Origin: Haloferax sulfurifontis ATCC BAA-897
Lineage (GTDB): Archaea; Halobacteriota; Halobacteria; Halobacteriales; Haloferacaceae
Assembly (NCBI RefSeq): GCF_000337835.1
Contig: NZ_AOLM01000025.1
Coordinates: 78,177 to 142,176 of the forward strand
Length of the DNA stretch: 64,000 bases
Direction: 5' to 3'
The notes under the pieces are model-generated. The model had not been told where the DNA came from. It saw only the letters and a program-made list of their open reading frames with translations, and searched no databases. A program made the translations under genes and the position numbers. How positions within the stretch are numbered: the first letter of the stretch is position 1; every line of letters begins with the position of its first letter. This document shows positions 42,777-52,499 of this stretch, in pieces.

Positions 42777-43382
42777 ATGGGGCTGTTCGATTCATTCCGC
42801 GCCATGCTCGGCATCAGCGCCGAGTCCGACGCGACCACCAAGGCGGACCCCGAGGACCTCTTCGGGATGAGCACGGCGTACCTCACGATGGAGGCCGACC
42901 TCCGATTCGACTCGGCCGACGAGGCGGCGCTGTGTTTCTCCTCCGTCGACAGCACCGACTTCGCCGACACCGTCGACGCCGTGGAGGACATCCTCACCGC
43001 CGGAAGCGAGGAGACGGGCACCGAGTTCCGCCGGCACACCGACGGCCACGGCTACAACTGGGTCGTCCTCGCCGACGACGACCCCGAGGACCTCGTGACG
43101 AGCGTCCACTTCGCGGCCGACGAGTTCATCGAGCGCGGCTACGGGTCGCGCCTGCTCGCCGCCCTGTTCGGCTTCGAGCGCGACGGCGACCGCGCCTACT
43201 GGATTTACTCGTTCCGCCGCGGGGCGTACTACCCCTTCGCCCCGCAGGGAACCTCGACGCGGAACCAGAGCCTGGAGTTCAAACTCGAATCCGTCCTCGA
43301 CGGCGAACTCGAAATCGAAGACGACGAGAGCTACTGGTACCCGCTGTGGCCGTCGACGCCGAACGGCCACCCGTGGGACTGA
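42777..43382 (+). CDS. PspA-associated protein PspAB-like
   Basis: The 201-residue soluble protein begins MGLFDSFRAMLGISAESD and has SRLLAALFGFERDGDRAYWIYSF near residue 122. It matches the haloarchaeal PspAB family that pairs with HtpX and with PspA-type membrane stress response genes. Its exact role is not known; the operon with htpX supports a part in membrane maintenance. Confidence 0.78.
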   Translation: MGLFDSFRAMLGISAESDATTKADPEDLFGMSTAYLTMEADLRFDSADEAALCFSSVDSTDFADTVDAVEDILTAGSEETGTEFRRHTDGHGYNWVVLADDDPEDLVTSVHFAADEFIERGYGSRLLAALFGFERDGDRAYWIYSFRRGAYYPFAPQGTSTRNQSLEFKLESVLDGELEIEDDESYWYPLWPSTPNGHPWD

Positions 43383-43590
43383 CCACGCTCGCCTGACTCG
43401 CTCGCGACCGACCTTTTCGATTCGGTTTTACTTTCACGCTAGCCCGCGCTCCCGGTCGGTTCGGCGCGTCCCCCGTTTCTGTTCCGCTCTGTCCGTTCCT
43501 TCGCGACATCGCCCTTGAACCTCCGCGATAGCCTGTCTCACAGCCCCGCCGCGTCTCTCGATTTCACTTTCACCTCGCTGTTAACGAGGG

Positions 43591-43598
43591 TTTATGAG
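43591..43598 (+). promoter_or_regulatory. TATA box of radA
   Basis: TTTATGAG is centred about 27 bases before the radA ATG at 43621, which predicts a leaderless transcript. Confidence 0.5.
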
Positions 43599-43620
43599 GG
43601 TATAGGCGGAACGACTGGGT

Positions 43621-44652
43621 ATGGCAGAAGACGACCTCGAAAGTCTCCCCGGCGTCGGCCCGGCGACGGCCGACAAACTCACAGACACCGGCTACGACAG
43701 CTATCAGTCCATCGCGGTCGCCAGCCCCGGCGAACTGTCGAACAAGGCCGATATCGGCTCCAGCACGGCCTCCGACATCATCAACGCGGCCCGCGACGCC
43801 GCCGACGTCGGTGGCTTCGAGACCGGTTCGATGGTCCTCGAACGACGCCAGCAAATCGGCAAGCTGAGCTGGCAGATCGACGAAGTCGACGAACTCCTCG
43901 GCGGCGGCCTCGAAACGCAGTCCATCACCGAGGTGTACGGTGAGTTCGGTGCCGGGAAGTCCCAGATTACGCACCAGCTCGCGGTCAACGTCCAGCTTCC
44001 GCCCGAGCAGGGCGGCCTCGGCGGCGGGTGTATCTTCATCGACTCCGAGGACACGTTCCGCCCGGAGCGTATCGACGACATGGTCCGCGGCCTCGAAGAC
44101 GACGTGCTCGAAGCCACGCTCGAAGACCGCGGAATCGAAGGCTCGGTCGACGACGAAGAGACGATGCAGGCGCTCGTCGACGACGTCCTCGACAAGATTC
44201 ACGTCGCCAAGGCGTTCAACTCCAACCACCAGATTCTCCTCGCCGAGAAGGCCAAGGAACTCGCCGGCGAACACGAGGACACCGAGTGGCCGGTCCGTCT
44301 CCTCTGTGTGGACTCGCTCACCGCCCACTTCCGCGCCGAGTACGTCGGCCGCGGCGAGCTCGCGGAGCGCCAGCAGAAGCTCAACAAGCACCTCCACGAC
44401 CTGATGCGCATCGGCGACCTGTTCAACACGGGCATCCTCGTGACGAATCAGGTCGCGTCGAACCCCGACTCCTACTTCGGCGACCCGACCCAGCCCATCG
44501 GTGGCAACATCCTCGGCCACACCTCGACGTTCCGCATCTACCTCCGCAAGTCCAAGGGTGACAAGCGTATCGTCCGCCTCGTGGACGCGCCGAACCTCGC
44601 CGACGGCGAGGCCATCATGCGCGTGCAGGACGCCGGTCTCAAGCCCGAGTAA
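43621..44652 (+). CDS. radA: DNA repair and recombination protein RadA
   Basis: The 343-residue archaeal recombinase assembles on single-stranded DNA and drives strand exchange. It has an N-terminal helix-hairpin-helix domain ([18 protein letters not shown]), Walker [15 protein letters not shown] near residue 107, Walker [18 protein letters not shown] near 225 and the L2 region [19 protein letters not shown] near 280. It is at the normal family length and stands alone with its own promoter. Confidence 0.97.
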   Translation: MAEDDLESLPGVGPATADKLTDTGYDSYQSIAVASPGELSNKADIGSSTASDIINAARDAADVGGFETGSMVLERRQQIGKLSWQIDEVDELLGGGLETQSITEVYGEFGAGKSQITHQLAVNVQLPPEQGGLGGGCIFIDSEDTFRPERIDDMVRGLEDDVLEATLEDRGIEGSVDDEETMQALVDDVLDKIHVAKAFNSNHQILLAEKAKELAGEHEDTEWPVRLLCVDSLTAHFRAEYVGRGELAERQQKLNKHLHDLMRIGDLFNTGILVTNQVASNPDSYFGDPTQPIGGNILGHTSTFRIYLRKSKGDKRIVRLVDAPNLADGEAIMRVQDAGLKPE

Positions 44653-44843
44653 GCCGTCGCTCGGTCGGCCGGTTTCACACGACTCCACGGTCTCCGTTCC
44701 CCCACAGCCCCTCCGTCTCACCCCACATTCTCCCCGTCGTCTCGTCTCCCCGAGCGGCCGCCCCGTCTCGCGGTTCTCACAATGTTGGAAACAGATTGCA
44801 ATACTATCCCGTCGGCGGCCCATCGTTTAGGTAGGTGAACTCC

Positions 44844-45989
44844 ATGACGCATCGAATCGTAGTCGTTGGCGGTGGCACGGGTGGGACGGTCGTTTCGAAC
44901 CGTCTCGCCGAGGAACTCGAATCGGAAATCGACGCCGGTGACGTGGAGGTGACGCTCGTCTCCGACGACACGAAACACGTCTACAAGCCGGTGTTCTTGT
45001 ACGTCCCGTTCGGAGTCGCGGAGCCGGAGGACGGCGTCCGCGACCTGCGGGACCTCGTCGACGAGCGGGTGAATATCGTCACTAACCGCGTCCGCCGGGT
45101 CGAAACCGACGAAAAGCGCCTCTACTGTCAGGACGGCGACGAGGTGCTCGACTACGACACGCTCGTCCTCGCGACCGGCGCGAAGCTCGACCCCGACGCA
45201 GTCCCCGGCTTCCGGGAGGGCGCACACCACTTCTACAGCGCCGAGGGGGCAGAACGGCTCCGCGACGCGCTCGCGGAGTTCGACGGCGGTCGCCTCGTGT
45301 TGAGCGTCGTCGGGACGCCCCACATGTGCCCGGCCGCGCCGCTCGAATTCACGTTCATCGTGGACGACTGGCTCCGGGAACAGGGTCTGCGCGAGGACAC
45401 GGACCTCGTCTACACCTACCCGATGGAGCGGAGCCACGGGAAGCCCGAGGTCGCCGAGTGGGCCGACCCGATTCTGGCCGAGCGCGGCGTCCGCGTCGAG
45501 ACCGACTTCGTCGTCGACGCCATCGACCCGGACGAACGGGTCGTCTCAGCGAAAAGCGGCGCGGAAGTGGACTACGACCTGCTGGTCGGCATCCCGCCGC
45601 ACCGCGGCGACGAGCTCATCGTCGACTCCGGCCTCGGCGACGCCGGCTGGGTCGACGTCGACCAGCGGACCCTCCGCGCGACCGCCGCCGAGGACGTGTA
45701 CGCCATCGGCGACACGGCGGCGCTCCCAATCCCGAAAGCCGGGAGCGCGGCGCACTTCCAGGCCTTCGCGGTCGCGGAGCGCATCGCCGCGGAAGTCCGC
45801 GGCCGCACGCCGACGAAGCGGTACGACGGCAAGACCGTCTGCTTCGTCGAGACCGGCCTCGACGAGGCGTCGTTCGTCTCGTTCGACTACGAGACGCCCG
45901 CGACGATGCGCCAGCCGTCGAAGCCCATCCACTGGGCGAAACACGCGTACAACGAATCGTACTGGCTGACCGCCAGGGGGATGCTCTGA
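44844..45989 (+). CDS. Sulfide:quinone oxidoreductase-like FAD-dependent protein
   Basis: The 381-residue flavoprotein begins with the FAD-binding RIVVVGGGTGGTVVSNRLAEE and has YDTLVLATGAKLDPDAVPG near residue 104, a cysteine in GTPHMCPAAPLEFTF near 157 that fits the SQR catalytic site, and EDVYAIGDTAALPIPKAG near 286. It probably oxidises sulfide to sulfur with quinone as acceptor; a type II NADH dehydrogenase-like activity cannot be excluded. The ATG at 44844 is preferred to the GTG at 44835. It forms an operon with the DUF1641 gene. Confidence 0.8.
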   Translation: MTHRIVVVGGGTGGTVVSNRLAEELESEIDAGDVEVTLVSDDTKHVYKPVFLYVPFGVAEPEDGVRDLRDLVDERVNIVTNRVRRVETDEKRLYCQDGDEVLDYDTLVLATGAKLDPDAVPGFREGAHHFYSAEGAERLRDALAEFDGGRLVLSVVGTPHMCPAAPLEFTFIVDDWLREQGLREDTDLVYTYPMERSHGKPEVAEWADPILAERGVRVETDFVVDAIDPDERVVSAKSGAEVDYDLLVGIPPHRGDELIVDSGLGDAGWVDVDQRTLRATAAEDVYAIGDTAALPIPKAGSAAHFQAFAVAERIAAEVRGRTPTKRYDGKTVCFVETGLDEASFVSFDYETPATMRQPSKPIHWAKHAYNESYWLTARGML

Positions 45990-45999
45990 GGTGAGACCA

Positions 46000-46413
46000 A
46001 TGCAGGACCACGAATCTACCACGACGACCGAACAGCAGGTGCCCGACGAACTCGTCCGGGCCATCGAGAACAACCCGGAAGAGGTCGCGCTCCTCGTCGA
46101 GCGGCTCGGCCTCGTCAACGACCTCATCGACGTGCTCGAACTCGGCGTCGGCGCGCTCGACGACGAGATGGTCCGGTCGCTCGCGCGGACCGGCACCTCG
46201 CTCGCGGAGGTCGCAGACGACGCTTCCGACCCGGACACTGTCGCCGGGATGAAGCGCCTGCTCCGCGCCGTCGGCGACGCGGAGGACGCGGAGGCGACGC
46301 CCGTGGGCGCGGTCGGCCTGCTTCGGGCCACCCGCGACCCCGAGGTCAAGGCGGGCCTCGGCTACCTCGTCGCGCTGGCGGCGGCGCTCGGCGCGGGAAC
46401 GGACGCAGAATAG
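46000..46413 (+). CDS. DUF1641 domain protein
   Basis: The 137-residue protein has the DUF1641 core ENNPEEVALLVERLGLVNDLIDVLELGVGALDDEMV and later VGLLRATRDPEVKAGLGYLVALA near residue 107. DUF1641 proteins are often found beside SQR-like flavoproteins or formate dehydrogenase subunits. It starts 10 bases after the flavoprotein stop, so they are probably one operon and one functional unit. ATG 46000 is used rather than GTG 45991. Confidence 0.78.
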   Translation: MQDHESTTTTEQQVPDELVRAIENNPEEVALLVERLGLVNDLIDVLELGVGALDDEMVRSLARTGTSLAEVADDASDPDTVAGMKRLLRAVGDAEDAEATPVGAVGLLRATRDPEVKAGLGYLVALAAALGAGTDAE

Positions 46414-46459
46414 CTCGAATCGCGTTCGGCTCGCCGTGTCGCCGCCGGCCGAAGTCGGC

Positions 46460-46888
46460 TCAGTCGTCGCCGTCTTCGGTCTTCGTCTGCTCGATTTCTA
46501 TCTCGCCGTCGTGAATCTTCGCGCCGTCCTGTGCGACCTGTCGCGCGAGCACGGCGCACTTGATGCGCATCGGCGAGATGTCGACGCCGAGCATCTCGGT
46601 GATGTCGTCGGTGTCCATCGCCTCCAGTTCCGAGAGCGTCGTGCCCGGCAGTCGCTGGGTGAGCATGCTCGCGGACGCCTGACTGATGGCACAGCCATCG
46701 CCGGAGAACGCGACGCGCTCTATGGTCTCGCCGTCGTCGGCGAGCTGCACGTCCATCGTAATCGTATCGCCGCAGGAGGGGTTCTCCCCGGTGTGGGTGA
46801 ACGTCGGCGACTCCAGCCGACCGTGGTTCCGGGGGTTCTTGTAGTGGTCCATTATCTGCTGACGATACATGTCTGAGCCAATGCCCAT
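46460..46888 (-). CDS. sufU: SufU/IscU-type iron-sulfur scaffold protein
   Basis: The 142-residue protein begins MGIGSDMYRQQIMDHYKNPRNHG and has three scaffold cysteines: HTGENPSCGDTITMDV near residue 38, VAFSGDGCAISQASASML near 65 and SPMRIKCAVLARQVA near 109. It receives sulfur from the cysteine desulfurase SufS and assembles Fe-S clusters or acts as its zinc-bound sulfur acceptor. sufS lies about 0.7 kb away on the same strand with one channel gene between. Confidence 0.9.
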   Translation of the reverse strand: MGIGSDMYRQQIMDHYKNPRNHGRLESPTFTHTGENPSCGDTITMDVQLADDGETIERVAFSGDGCAISQASASMLTQRLPGTTLSELEAMDTDDITEMLGVDISPMRIKCAVLARQVAQDGAKIHDGEIEIEQTKTEDGDD

Positions 46889-46960
46889 TGGTGTTCGTCG
46901 GGGCTACGCCCGAGCGCCGTAAAAGGATTCCGGGGCCGGCGATTCGGCCGAATTCGTCGC

Positions 46961-47548
46961 TTACGTCGCGTCCGACGCCGACGCGTCTTCCGCCGCCGGC
47001 GCGTCGTACTTCGTCCACTTCTTTTCGACGTCGCGGTTGGCCACGACGACGGTGTCGCCCTCGTCGTTCTCGAAGCGCGTCTTTCGGAGTTCGATGGAGC
47101 TGACCGTCCCCGTCACCGGGTCGGCTTTCACCCGGTCGCCGGGGTTGAAGTCGGGGTCCCGAAGCAGGTAGACGCCCGCCACCGTGTCGGCTATCATGTT
47201 CGACAGCGCGTAGGAGACGCCCAGCGCGATGAAGCCGGTCGCGGTGCCGAGGCTCGCCGCGATTTCCGTCATGCCGACGATGTTCAACAGCGCGAGCGCC
47301 GCGCCGAACCAGAGGAACACGCCCGCGACGGCGACGCCGAGTTCGACCACGAGGTCCTGTTCTTCGGGGTACAGCCCGTCGAGCACGCCGCGGACGACGA
47401 ACAGCAACGCCCTGATGCCGACGTAGGCGAGCGCGAGGAAGACGACCGCGGTGAGCACCTTCGGCGCGGCGTCCTGCACCGCGGCCCCGAACTCCGCGAC
47501 GGTCTCCCGGAGCGTCTCGACGAGGAAGCCGGTCAGCGACTGGCGCAT
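46961..47548 (-). CDS. MscS-like small mechanosensitive channel protein
   Basis: The 195-residue protein has three or four membrane segments and the MscS pore-lining pattern LGTATGFIALGVSYALSNMIADTVAGVYLL near residue 108, followed by FNPGDRVKADPVTGTVSSIELRKTRF and NRDVEKKW. It is a short MscS form with little of the C-terminal vestibule. It lies between sufU and sufS on the same strand, and the reason for this linkage is not known. Confidence 0.85.
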   Translation of the reverse strand: MRQSLTGFLVETLRETVAEFGAAVQDAAPKVLTAVVFLALAYVGIRALLFVVRGVLDGLYPEEQDLVVELGVAVAGVFLWFGAALALLNIVGMTEIAASLGTATGFIALGVSYALSNMIADTVAGVYLLRDPDFNPGDRVKADPVTGTVSSIELRKTRFENDEGDTVVVANRDVEKKWTKYDAPAAEDASASDAT

Positions 47549-47622
47549 ACGCTCCGACGACGTGTCAGCGGGATAAAGGCATTGGGGCGACCTCGCCCCA
47601 GACACCGCGAAAAACGGACTAC

Positions 47623-48903
47623 TCAGGCGAACAGCTCGCGAGCCGCGTCGATACCGTCGACCAGCGCGTCGATTTCCGCTCTCGTGTTGTAGATGTAGAA
47701 CGACGCCCGCGTCGAGGCCGCGACGCCGAGTTTGTCGTGGAGCGGCTGGGTGCAGTGGTCGCCGGCGCGGATGGCGACGCCCTGTTCGTTGAGGATGCTG
47801 GAGAGGTCGTGGGCGTGGACGCTGTCGAGGTTGAACGCGACGAGGCCGCCGCGGTCGTCGCCCGGCGGGCCGTAAATCTCGATGTCGTCGAACTCGCTGA
47901 GGCGGTCGTAGGCGTACTCCGCGAGCAGTTCCTCGTGGGCCTGGACGTTCTCCATGCCGATGTCGTCGAGGTAGTCCACGGCCGCGGCGAAGCCGACGCC
48001 CTGCGCGATGGGCGGCGTGCCGGCCTCGAACTTCCACGGGAGGTCCTCCCACGTGGAGTCCTCGTAGGTGACGCTCCGAATCATCTCGCCGCCGTAGAGG
48101 TACGGTTGCATCTCGTCGAGGATGTCGCGTTTGCCGTAGAGCGCGCCGATACCGGTCGGGCCGCACATCTTGTGGCCCGAGAAGGCGAAGAAGTCGGCGT
48201 CGATGGCCTCCACGTCGACCGGGCGGGTCGGGGCCGACTGCGCGCCGTCGACGAAGGCGTAGGCTCCGACCTCGTGGGCCATCTCGGCGAGTTCGGAGAC
48301 CGGGTTGACGGTCCCGAGGGTGTTCGAGACGTGGACGACCGACACCATCTTCGTGGAGTCGTCGATGAGCTCCTTCGCGTGCTCCATGTCGAGGCGGCCG
48401 TCGTCGTCGACGCGGATGTAGCGCACTTCGGCACCGGTCTTCTTGGCGATCTGTTGCCACGTGACCAGCGAGGCGTGGTGTTCCATCTCGGTCATGACGA
48501 CCGAGTCGCCCGGCCCGAGTTCGTCGAGACCCCACGCGTAGGCGACGAGGTTCATCGACTCGGTGGTGTTCTTCGTGAAGACGACCTCCTCGCGGCCGCC
48601 GGACGCGCCGATGAACTCCGCGACGCGGTCGTGGGCGTTCTCGTAGGCGACGGAGGCCTCCTGGCTCAGATGGTGGATACCGCGGTGGACGTTCGAGTTG
48701 TAGCCGTGGTAGTAGTCGACGATGGCGTCGACGACCTGCTCCGGCGTGTGGCTCGTCGCGGCGTTGTCGAGGTAGACGAGCGGCGTGTCGTCGTCGTCGT
48801 GTTCACCCGGCGTCGAGATGTCGCCGCCGACCTTCCGCTGGAGGATGGGGAAATCCGCGCGGATGGCGTCGACGTCGACGGGGTACGACTCCTGCACTCT
48901 CAT
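47623..48903 (-). CDS. sufS: Cysteine desulfurase SufS
   Basis: The 426-residue PLP enzyme has VYLDNAATSHTPEQVVDAIVDYY near residue 42, TEMEHHASLVTWQQIA near 146, the PLP lysine in DFFAFSGHKMCGPTGIGALYG near 237 and the sulfur-carrying cysteine in VAIRAGDHCTQPLHDKLG near 378. It takes sulfur from cysteine for Fe-S assembly with SufU. ATG 48903 fits the MRVQESYPVDVDAIRADFPIL family start. Confidence 0.94.
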   Translation of the reverse strand: MRVQESYPVDVDAIRADFPILQRKVGGDISTPGEHDDDDTPLVYLDNAATSHTPEQVVDAIVDYYHGYNSNVHRGIHHLSQEASVAYENAHDRVAEFIGASGGREEVVFTKNTTESMNLVAYAWGLDELGPGDSVVMTEMEHHASLVTWQQIAKKTGAEVRYIRVDDDGRLDMEHAKELIDDSTKMVSVVHVSNTLGTVNPVSELAEMAHEVGAYAFVDGAQSAPTRPVDVEAIDADFFAFSGHKMCGPTGIGALYGKRDILDEMQPYLYGGEMIRSVTYEDSTWEDLPWKFEAGTPPIAQGVGFAAAVDYLDDIGMENVQAHEELLAEYAYDRLSEFDDIEIYGPPGDDRGGLVAFNLDSVHAHDLSSILNEQGVAIRAGDHCTQPLHDKLGVAASTRASFYIYNTRAEIDALVDGIDAARELFA

Positions 48904-49071
48904 TGGGTGTGAGTTACCCCCGTAGGCACAACACGTCTTCGGTCCGCACGCGGCTTCGAAACCGGTTTCGGTTTCGCCAGCCGGTAACTGTGGCCGGTGA
49001 CGGTGACGCGGCGGCGACGTGTCGGTCACCCACCCAAACGAATCAAGTAGCCCACGCTCGTTTATCACCTA

Positions 49072-50118
49072 ATGTCGAACGCCACCTCGTCCTCGCTCGC
49101 GTTTTCGAGCCTCGACGCGCTCCCGACGCAACTCGCGATTCTGGACGAGGAGGGCGTCATCGTCTACACCAACCGCGCGTGGCGGGAGTTCGGCAACGAA
49201 CACGGCTATCAGGGCGACAGCAGTTCCGTCGGCATGAACTACCTCGGCGTCTGCGACCTCAGCGGCGCCACTGACGCGACGACGGCCAGCGAGGGTATCC
49301 GCGCCGTCATCGACGGCGACAGGGAGGCGTTCTCCTTCGAATATCCCTGCGAAACGCCCGACGAGCGCCTCTGGTTCACGATGCGAGCGACCCGATTCGT
49401 CGACGGCGGCGACACCTACGTCCAGATTGCGCACCTCGACATCACCGACCGAAAGCGCGCGGAACTGGAGGCCGAAGAGAAGGCCGAACGCCTCCAGAAC
49501 CTCGCCCGGATGCTCTCCCACGACCTCCGAAACCCGCTTTCTGTCGCCGTGGGCTACGTCGACTCGCTCCTCGACGAGGTGGTCGACGCCGACGGGCTCG
49601 AACAGGTCGCCGGCGCGCTCGACCGGATGGACGACATCATCACCGACGGGCTCGTGTTGGCCCGCCACGACACGGTCGGGGAGCTGTCGACCGTCGACCT
49701 CGAAACGCGAGCGGCGACCGCGTGGGCGCACGTCGACACCGGCTCGGCCGAACTCGTCGTCGCCGATTCGTTCGAGTTCCGCGCGGACCCGAGTCTGCTT
49801 GGGCACGTCTTCGAGAACCTGTTTCGGAATTCGGTCGAACACGGCGCGAACGATGGCGGCCTGACCGTCACGGTTGGCGTGCTCGGCGGCGACGGCGACG
49901 CTACGGGCTTCTACGTCGAGGACGACGGCGTCGGTATCGCCGCGGAGGCGCGCGACGAGGTGTTCGAGGCCGGCTACACCACGGGCGAGGAGGGGACCGG
50001 CCTCGGCCTGTCAATCGTCGCGCAGGCCGTCCGCGCCCACGACTGGGACGTCGCCGTCACCGAGGCCGAACGCGGCGGCGCTCGCTTCGAGATAACGGAC
50101 GTCGAGCGCCCGGCGTAA
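49072..50118 (+). CDS. PAS domain sensor histidine kinase, cytoplasmic
   Basis: The 348-residue protein has a PAS domain (about residues 15-125), a HisKA dimerisation helix with the phospho-acceptor histidine in ARMLSHDLRNPLSVAVGYVD near 149, and an HATPase with NLFRNSVEHG near 255, VEDDGVGIAAEARDEVFEAGY and TGLGLSIVAQAV near 312. It has no membrane segment, so it senses a soluble signal. No response regulator is adjacent. Confidence 0.9.
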   Translation: MSNATSSSLAFSSLDALPTQLAILDEEGVIVYTNRAWREFGNEHGYQGDSSSVGMNYLGVCDLSGATDATTASEGIRAVIDGDREAFSFEYPCETPDERLWFTMRATRFVDGGDTYVQIAHLDITDRKRAELEAEEKAERLQNLARMLSHDLRNPLSVAVGYVDSLLDEVVDADGLEQVAGALDRMDDIITDGLVLARHDTVGELSTVDLETRAATAWAHVDTGSAELVVADSFEFRADPSLLGHVFENLFRNSVEHGANDGGLTVTVGVLGGDGDATGFYVEDDGVGIAAEARDEVFEAGYTTGEEGTGLGLSIVAQAVRAHDWDVAVTEAERGGARFEITDVERPA

Positions 50119-50162
50119 CGGAACGGCGTGGCGACCCGGAGAAACTGATTTTCGACGGTGGC

Positions 50163-50465
50163 TCAGCGGAGCCAGAGCAGTTGCGCGTGGAGCGTGCCGC
50201 CGACTTCGAGGACGGTCTCCTCGTCCACGAGGCCGGCGTCGATGGCGACCGAGACGGACTCCTCGCCGACGATGTTGGCGACGGTCGCGCGGGTGAGGCT
50301 GTCCACGACGGCGTCTTCGTCGGCGGTCTCGGCCTCGTCGCCGCCGTAGAAGTCCTCCGTCACGTCCAGCGAGACGCCGTCGTCGGTGTAGGTCTCGCCG
50401 ATGCAGTCGGGGTCGCAGACCGAGACGAGGAGCCCCTCGGGGGTCTCCCGCTCGCGGAGGAGCAT
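50163..50465 (-). CDS. DUF424 family protein
   Basis: The 100-residue protein has LLVSVCDPDCIGETYTDDGVSL near residue 12, EDAVVDSLTRATVANIVGEESV near 50 and ends VGGTLHAQLLWLR. This matches the archaeal DUF424 family of unknown function. It starts immediately after the TPR gene stop (50465 against 50466) and is very probably co-transcribed with it. Confidence 0.82.
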   Translation of the reverse strand: MLLRERETPEGLLVSVCDPDCIGETYTDDGVSLDVTEDFYGGDEAETADEDAVVDSLTRATVANIVGEESVSVAIDAGLVDEETVLEVGGTLHAQLLWLR

Positions 50466-51206
50466 CTAGTACTCCTCGACGAGTTCCGCTTCGGCCTGCT
50501 CGCGGAGGTCGTCGGCCTGCTGTTGGGCCTGCTCTGCTTCCTCGTCGCGGCCGAGTTCTTCGAGCGCGCGCGCCTTCTCCTCGTGGACGCCGGGGGTGCG
50601 CATCCCGAGGCGGATGGCGTTGTCGAAGGCGTTGACGGCGTCCTCGTTGAGGCCGCGCTCGTGGAGGAAGAAGCCGCGGTTGTACCACGCCTGCGGGAAG
50701 CGCGGGTCGAGTTCGACGGCGCGCTCCGCGTGGTCGAGCGCGTCGGCCGTCTGGCCGGCCTCCCAGAGCGCGTACGCGAGGTTGGTGTGGGCCGTCGCGG
50801 CGTGCTCGCTGTCGTCGTCGAGCTTGAGCGCCTCCTGGTAGGAGCCGATGGCCTCGTCCCACTCTTCGAGTTGGCCGTGGGCCGCGCCCTTGTTGACCCA
50901 CGCCTCCTGGGCGATGTCGTCGTCGTCGCCGGCGAACCGGGCGACGCGCTCGAACGCTCCTGTGGCCTCCTCGAAGCGGTTTATCTGCATGTACGAGAGC
51001 GCCACGTCGAGCAGTTTCTCGATGTCGACGTCCTCGGGGTCGATGTTCCGCTGGTCGAGGATGTCGGTCAGGACGCGCGAGTCGACCGGGTCGACCTTCG
51101 TCGGGTCCACCGAGAGTTCGGGCGGGTCGAGCGAGAAGTCGGAGTAGTCCTCGTCGAACCCCTGCCCCTCTGAGAAGCGGTGGGGTCGCTTGCCGTCGTC
51201 GGTCAT
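50466..51206 (-). CDS. Tetratricopeptide repeat protein
   Basis: The 246-residue protein has TPR-type 34-residue repeats, for example IEKLLDVALSYMQINRFEEA near residue 66, AWVNKGAAHGQLEEWDEAIGSY near 100, AHTNLAYALWEAGQTADALDHAERAVELDPRF near 135 and AWYNRGFFLHERGLNEDAVNAFDNAIRLG near 170. It should act as a protein-interaction scaffold. The last part is a coiled-coil acidic tail. ATG 51206 fits better than 51227. Confidence 0.88.
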   Translation of the reverse strand: MTDDGKRPHRFSEGQGFDEDYSDFSLDPPELSVDPTKVDPVDSRVLTDILDQRNIDPEDVDIEKLLDVALSYMQINRFEEATGAFERVARFAGDDDDIAQEAWVNKGAAHGQLEEWDEAIGSYQEALKLDDDSEHAATAHTNLAYALWEAGQTADALDHAERAVELDPRFPQAWYNRGFFLHERGLNEDAVNAFDNAIRLGMRTPGVHEEKARALEELGRDEEAEQAQQQADDLREQAEAELVEEY

Positions 51207-51297
51207 ATAGCCGCGCTTGGGCGCCACGGCGGTTAAACGCTACGTCAGCGGGACGACACCGACCGCTTTTTAGCCTCCCGCGGGCGAGCGTCTCCGA

Positions 51298-51912
51298 ATG
51301 TCCGCGCCCCCGACGACGGTCGTGTCGTTCGTCCGGCACGCCCACGCTCCGTCCGTTCCCGACGCCGAGCGCGCCCGCGGCCTCTCGCGCCGCGGGCGCC
51401 GCGACGCCGCGCGCGTCACCGCCCGCCTCGCCGACCTCGCGGACGTGGTCGCCACCAGCCCCGCCGAGCGCGCCCGTGCGACCGTCGAGGGCGTCGCCGA
51501 CGCGGCGGACGCCCCGCTCATCGTCGACGACGACCTCAGAGAACGCGAACTCGCGGAATCGCCGGTCGAAGAGTTCGACGAGGCCGTCGAACACCTCTGG
51601 GCGAACCCGAACGCGTCCCACCCCGGCGGCGAGTCACACGCCGAGGCGCAGGCCCGCGGCGTCGCCGCCGTCGGCCGACTCGTCGAGGCGTACCCCGACC
51701 GCCACGTCGTCGTCGGCACCCACGGGACGCTCATGGCACTCGTGTTCAACGCCTACGACCCGCGCTACGGCCGCGAGTTCTGGACGGGGCTGACGACGCC
51801 CGACGTGTACGAGGTGACGTTCGTGGACGGCGAGGCGTTCAGTATCGCCCGGACGTGGACGCCCGAGGCGGACGACCGCGCCGACGCCGACCGCGACCCG
51901 GCGGAACGTTAA
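51298..51912 (+). CDS. Histidine phosphatase family protein
   Basis: The 204-residue protein has the catalytic VSFVRHAHAPSVPDAERARGLSRRGRRDAARV start (RHA instead of the usual RHG), TSPAERARATVEGVA near residue 53 and the second histidine in VVVGTHGTLMALVFNAY near 138. It belongs to the phosphoglycerate-mutase-like phosphatases; the substrate is not known. It is divergent from the TPR gene. Confidence 0.82.
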   Translation: MSAPPTTVVSFVRHAHAPSVPDAERARGLSRRGRRDAARVTARLADLADVVATSPAERARATVEGVADAADAPLIVDDDLRERELAESPVEEFDEAVEHLWANPNASHPGGESHAEAQARGVAAVGRLVEAYPDRHVVVGTHGTLMALVFNAYDPRYGREFWTGLTTPDVYEVTFVDGEAFSIARTWTPEADDRADADRDPAER

Positions 51913-51938
51913 CGTCCGGTTCGAGTCAACTATCTGCC

Positions 51939-52493
51939 ATGCGTTGCTTTCTCGCCGTCGACCTCCCCGACTCGCTCGCGGCGGGCGTCGCCGCGGTACA
52001 GGACCGGCTTTCGGACGCGGACGGGCTTCGATTCACGGACCCCGAGCGGGCGCACGTCACCCTGAAGTTCCTCGGCGAGGTGTCGCCGGACCGTATCGCC
52101 GAGGTGGAGGACGCGGTCGAATCGGCCGTCGAAGACGCGGGGGTCGGCCCCTTCGACGCCTCGGTCGGCGGGCTGGGCGTCTTTCCCTCGCTGGACTACA
52201 TTCGAGTCGTCTGGGTCGGCGTCGGCGACGGCGCGGCCGAGTTGACGCAGTTACACGAGGCCATCGAGCGCGAGACGACGGCCCTCGGTTTCGACCCCGA
52301 GAATCACGATTTCACGCCGCACGTCACGCTCGCCCGCATGGACGACGCCCGCGGGAAGGTGCTCGTCCGGCGCGTCGTCGAGGACGAGTCGTCGACGGTC
52401 GGGTCGTTTCGCGTGCGCGAGGTGCGCCTGAAGAAAAGTGACCTCGGACCCGACGGCCCCGAATACGAGACGGTGACGCGGTTCTCGCTGTGA
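51939..52493 (+). CDS. thpR: RNA 2',3'-cyclic phosphodiesterase (ThpR family)
   Basis: The 184-residue protein has the 2H phosphoesterase pair: HVTLKFLGEVSPDRI near residue 41 and HVTLARMDDARGKVLV near 127. It opens 2',3'-cyclic phosphates on RNA ends. ATG 51939 begins the typical MRCFLAVDLPDS start; the open frame upstream to 51855 belongs to the previous gene's shadow. Confidence 0.9.
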   Translation: MRCFLAVDLPDSLAAGVAAVQDRLSDADGLRFTDPERAHVTLKFLGEVSPDRIAEVEDAVESAVEDAGVGPFDASVGGLGVFPSLDYIRVVWVGVGDGAAELTQLHEAIERETTALGFDPENHDFTPHVTLARMDDARGKVLVRRVVEDESSTVGSFRVREVRLKKSDLGPDGPEYETVTRFSL

Positions 52494-52499
52494 GGCGCG

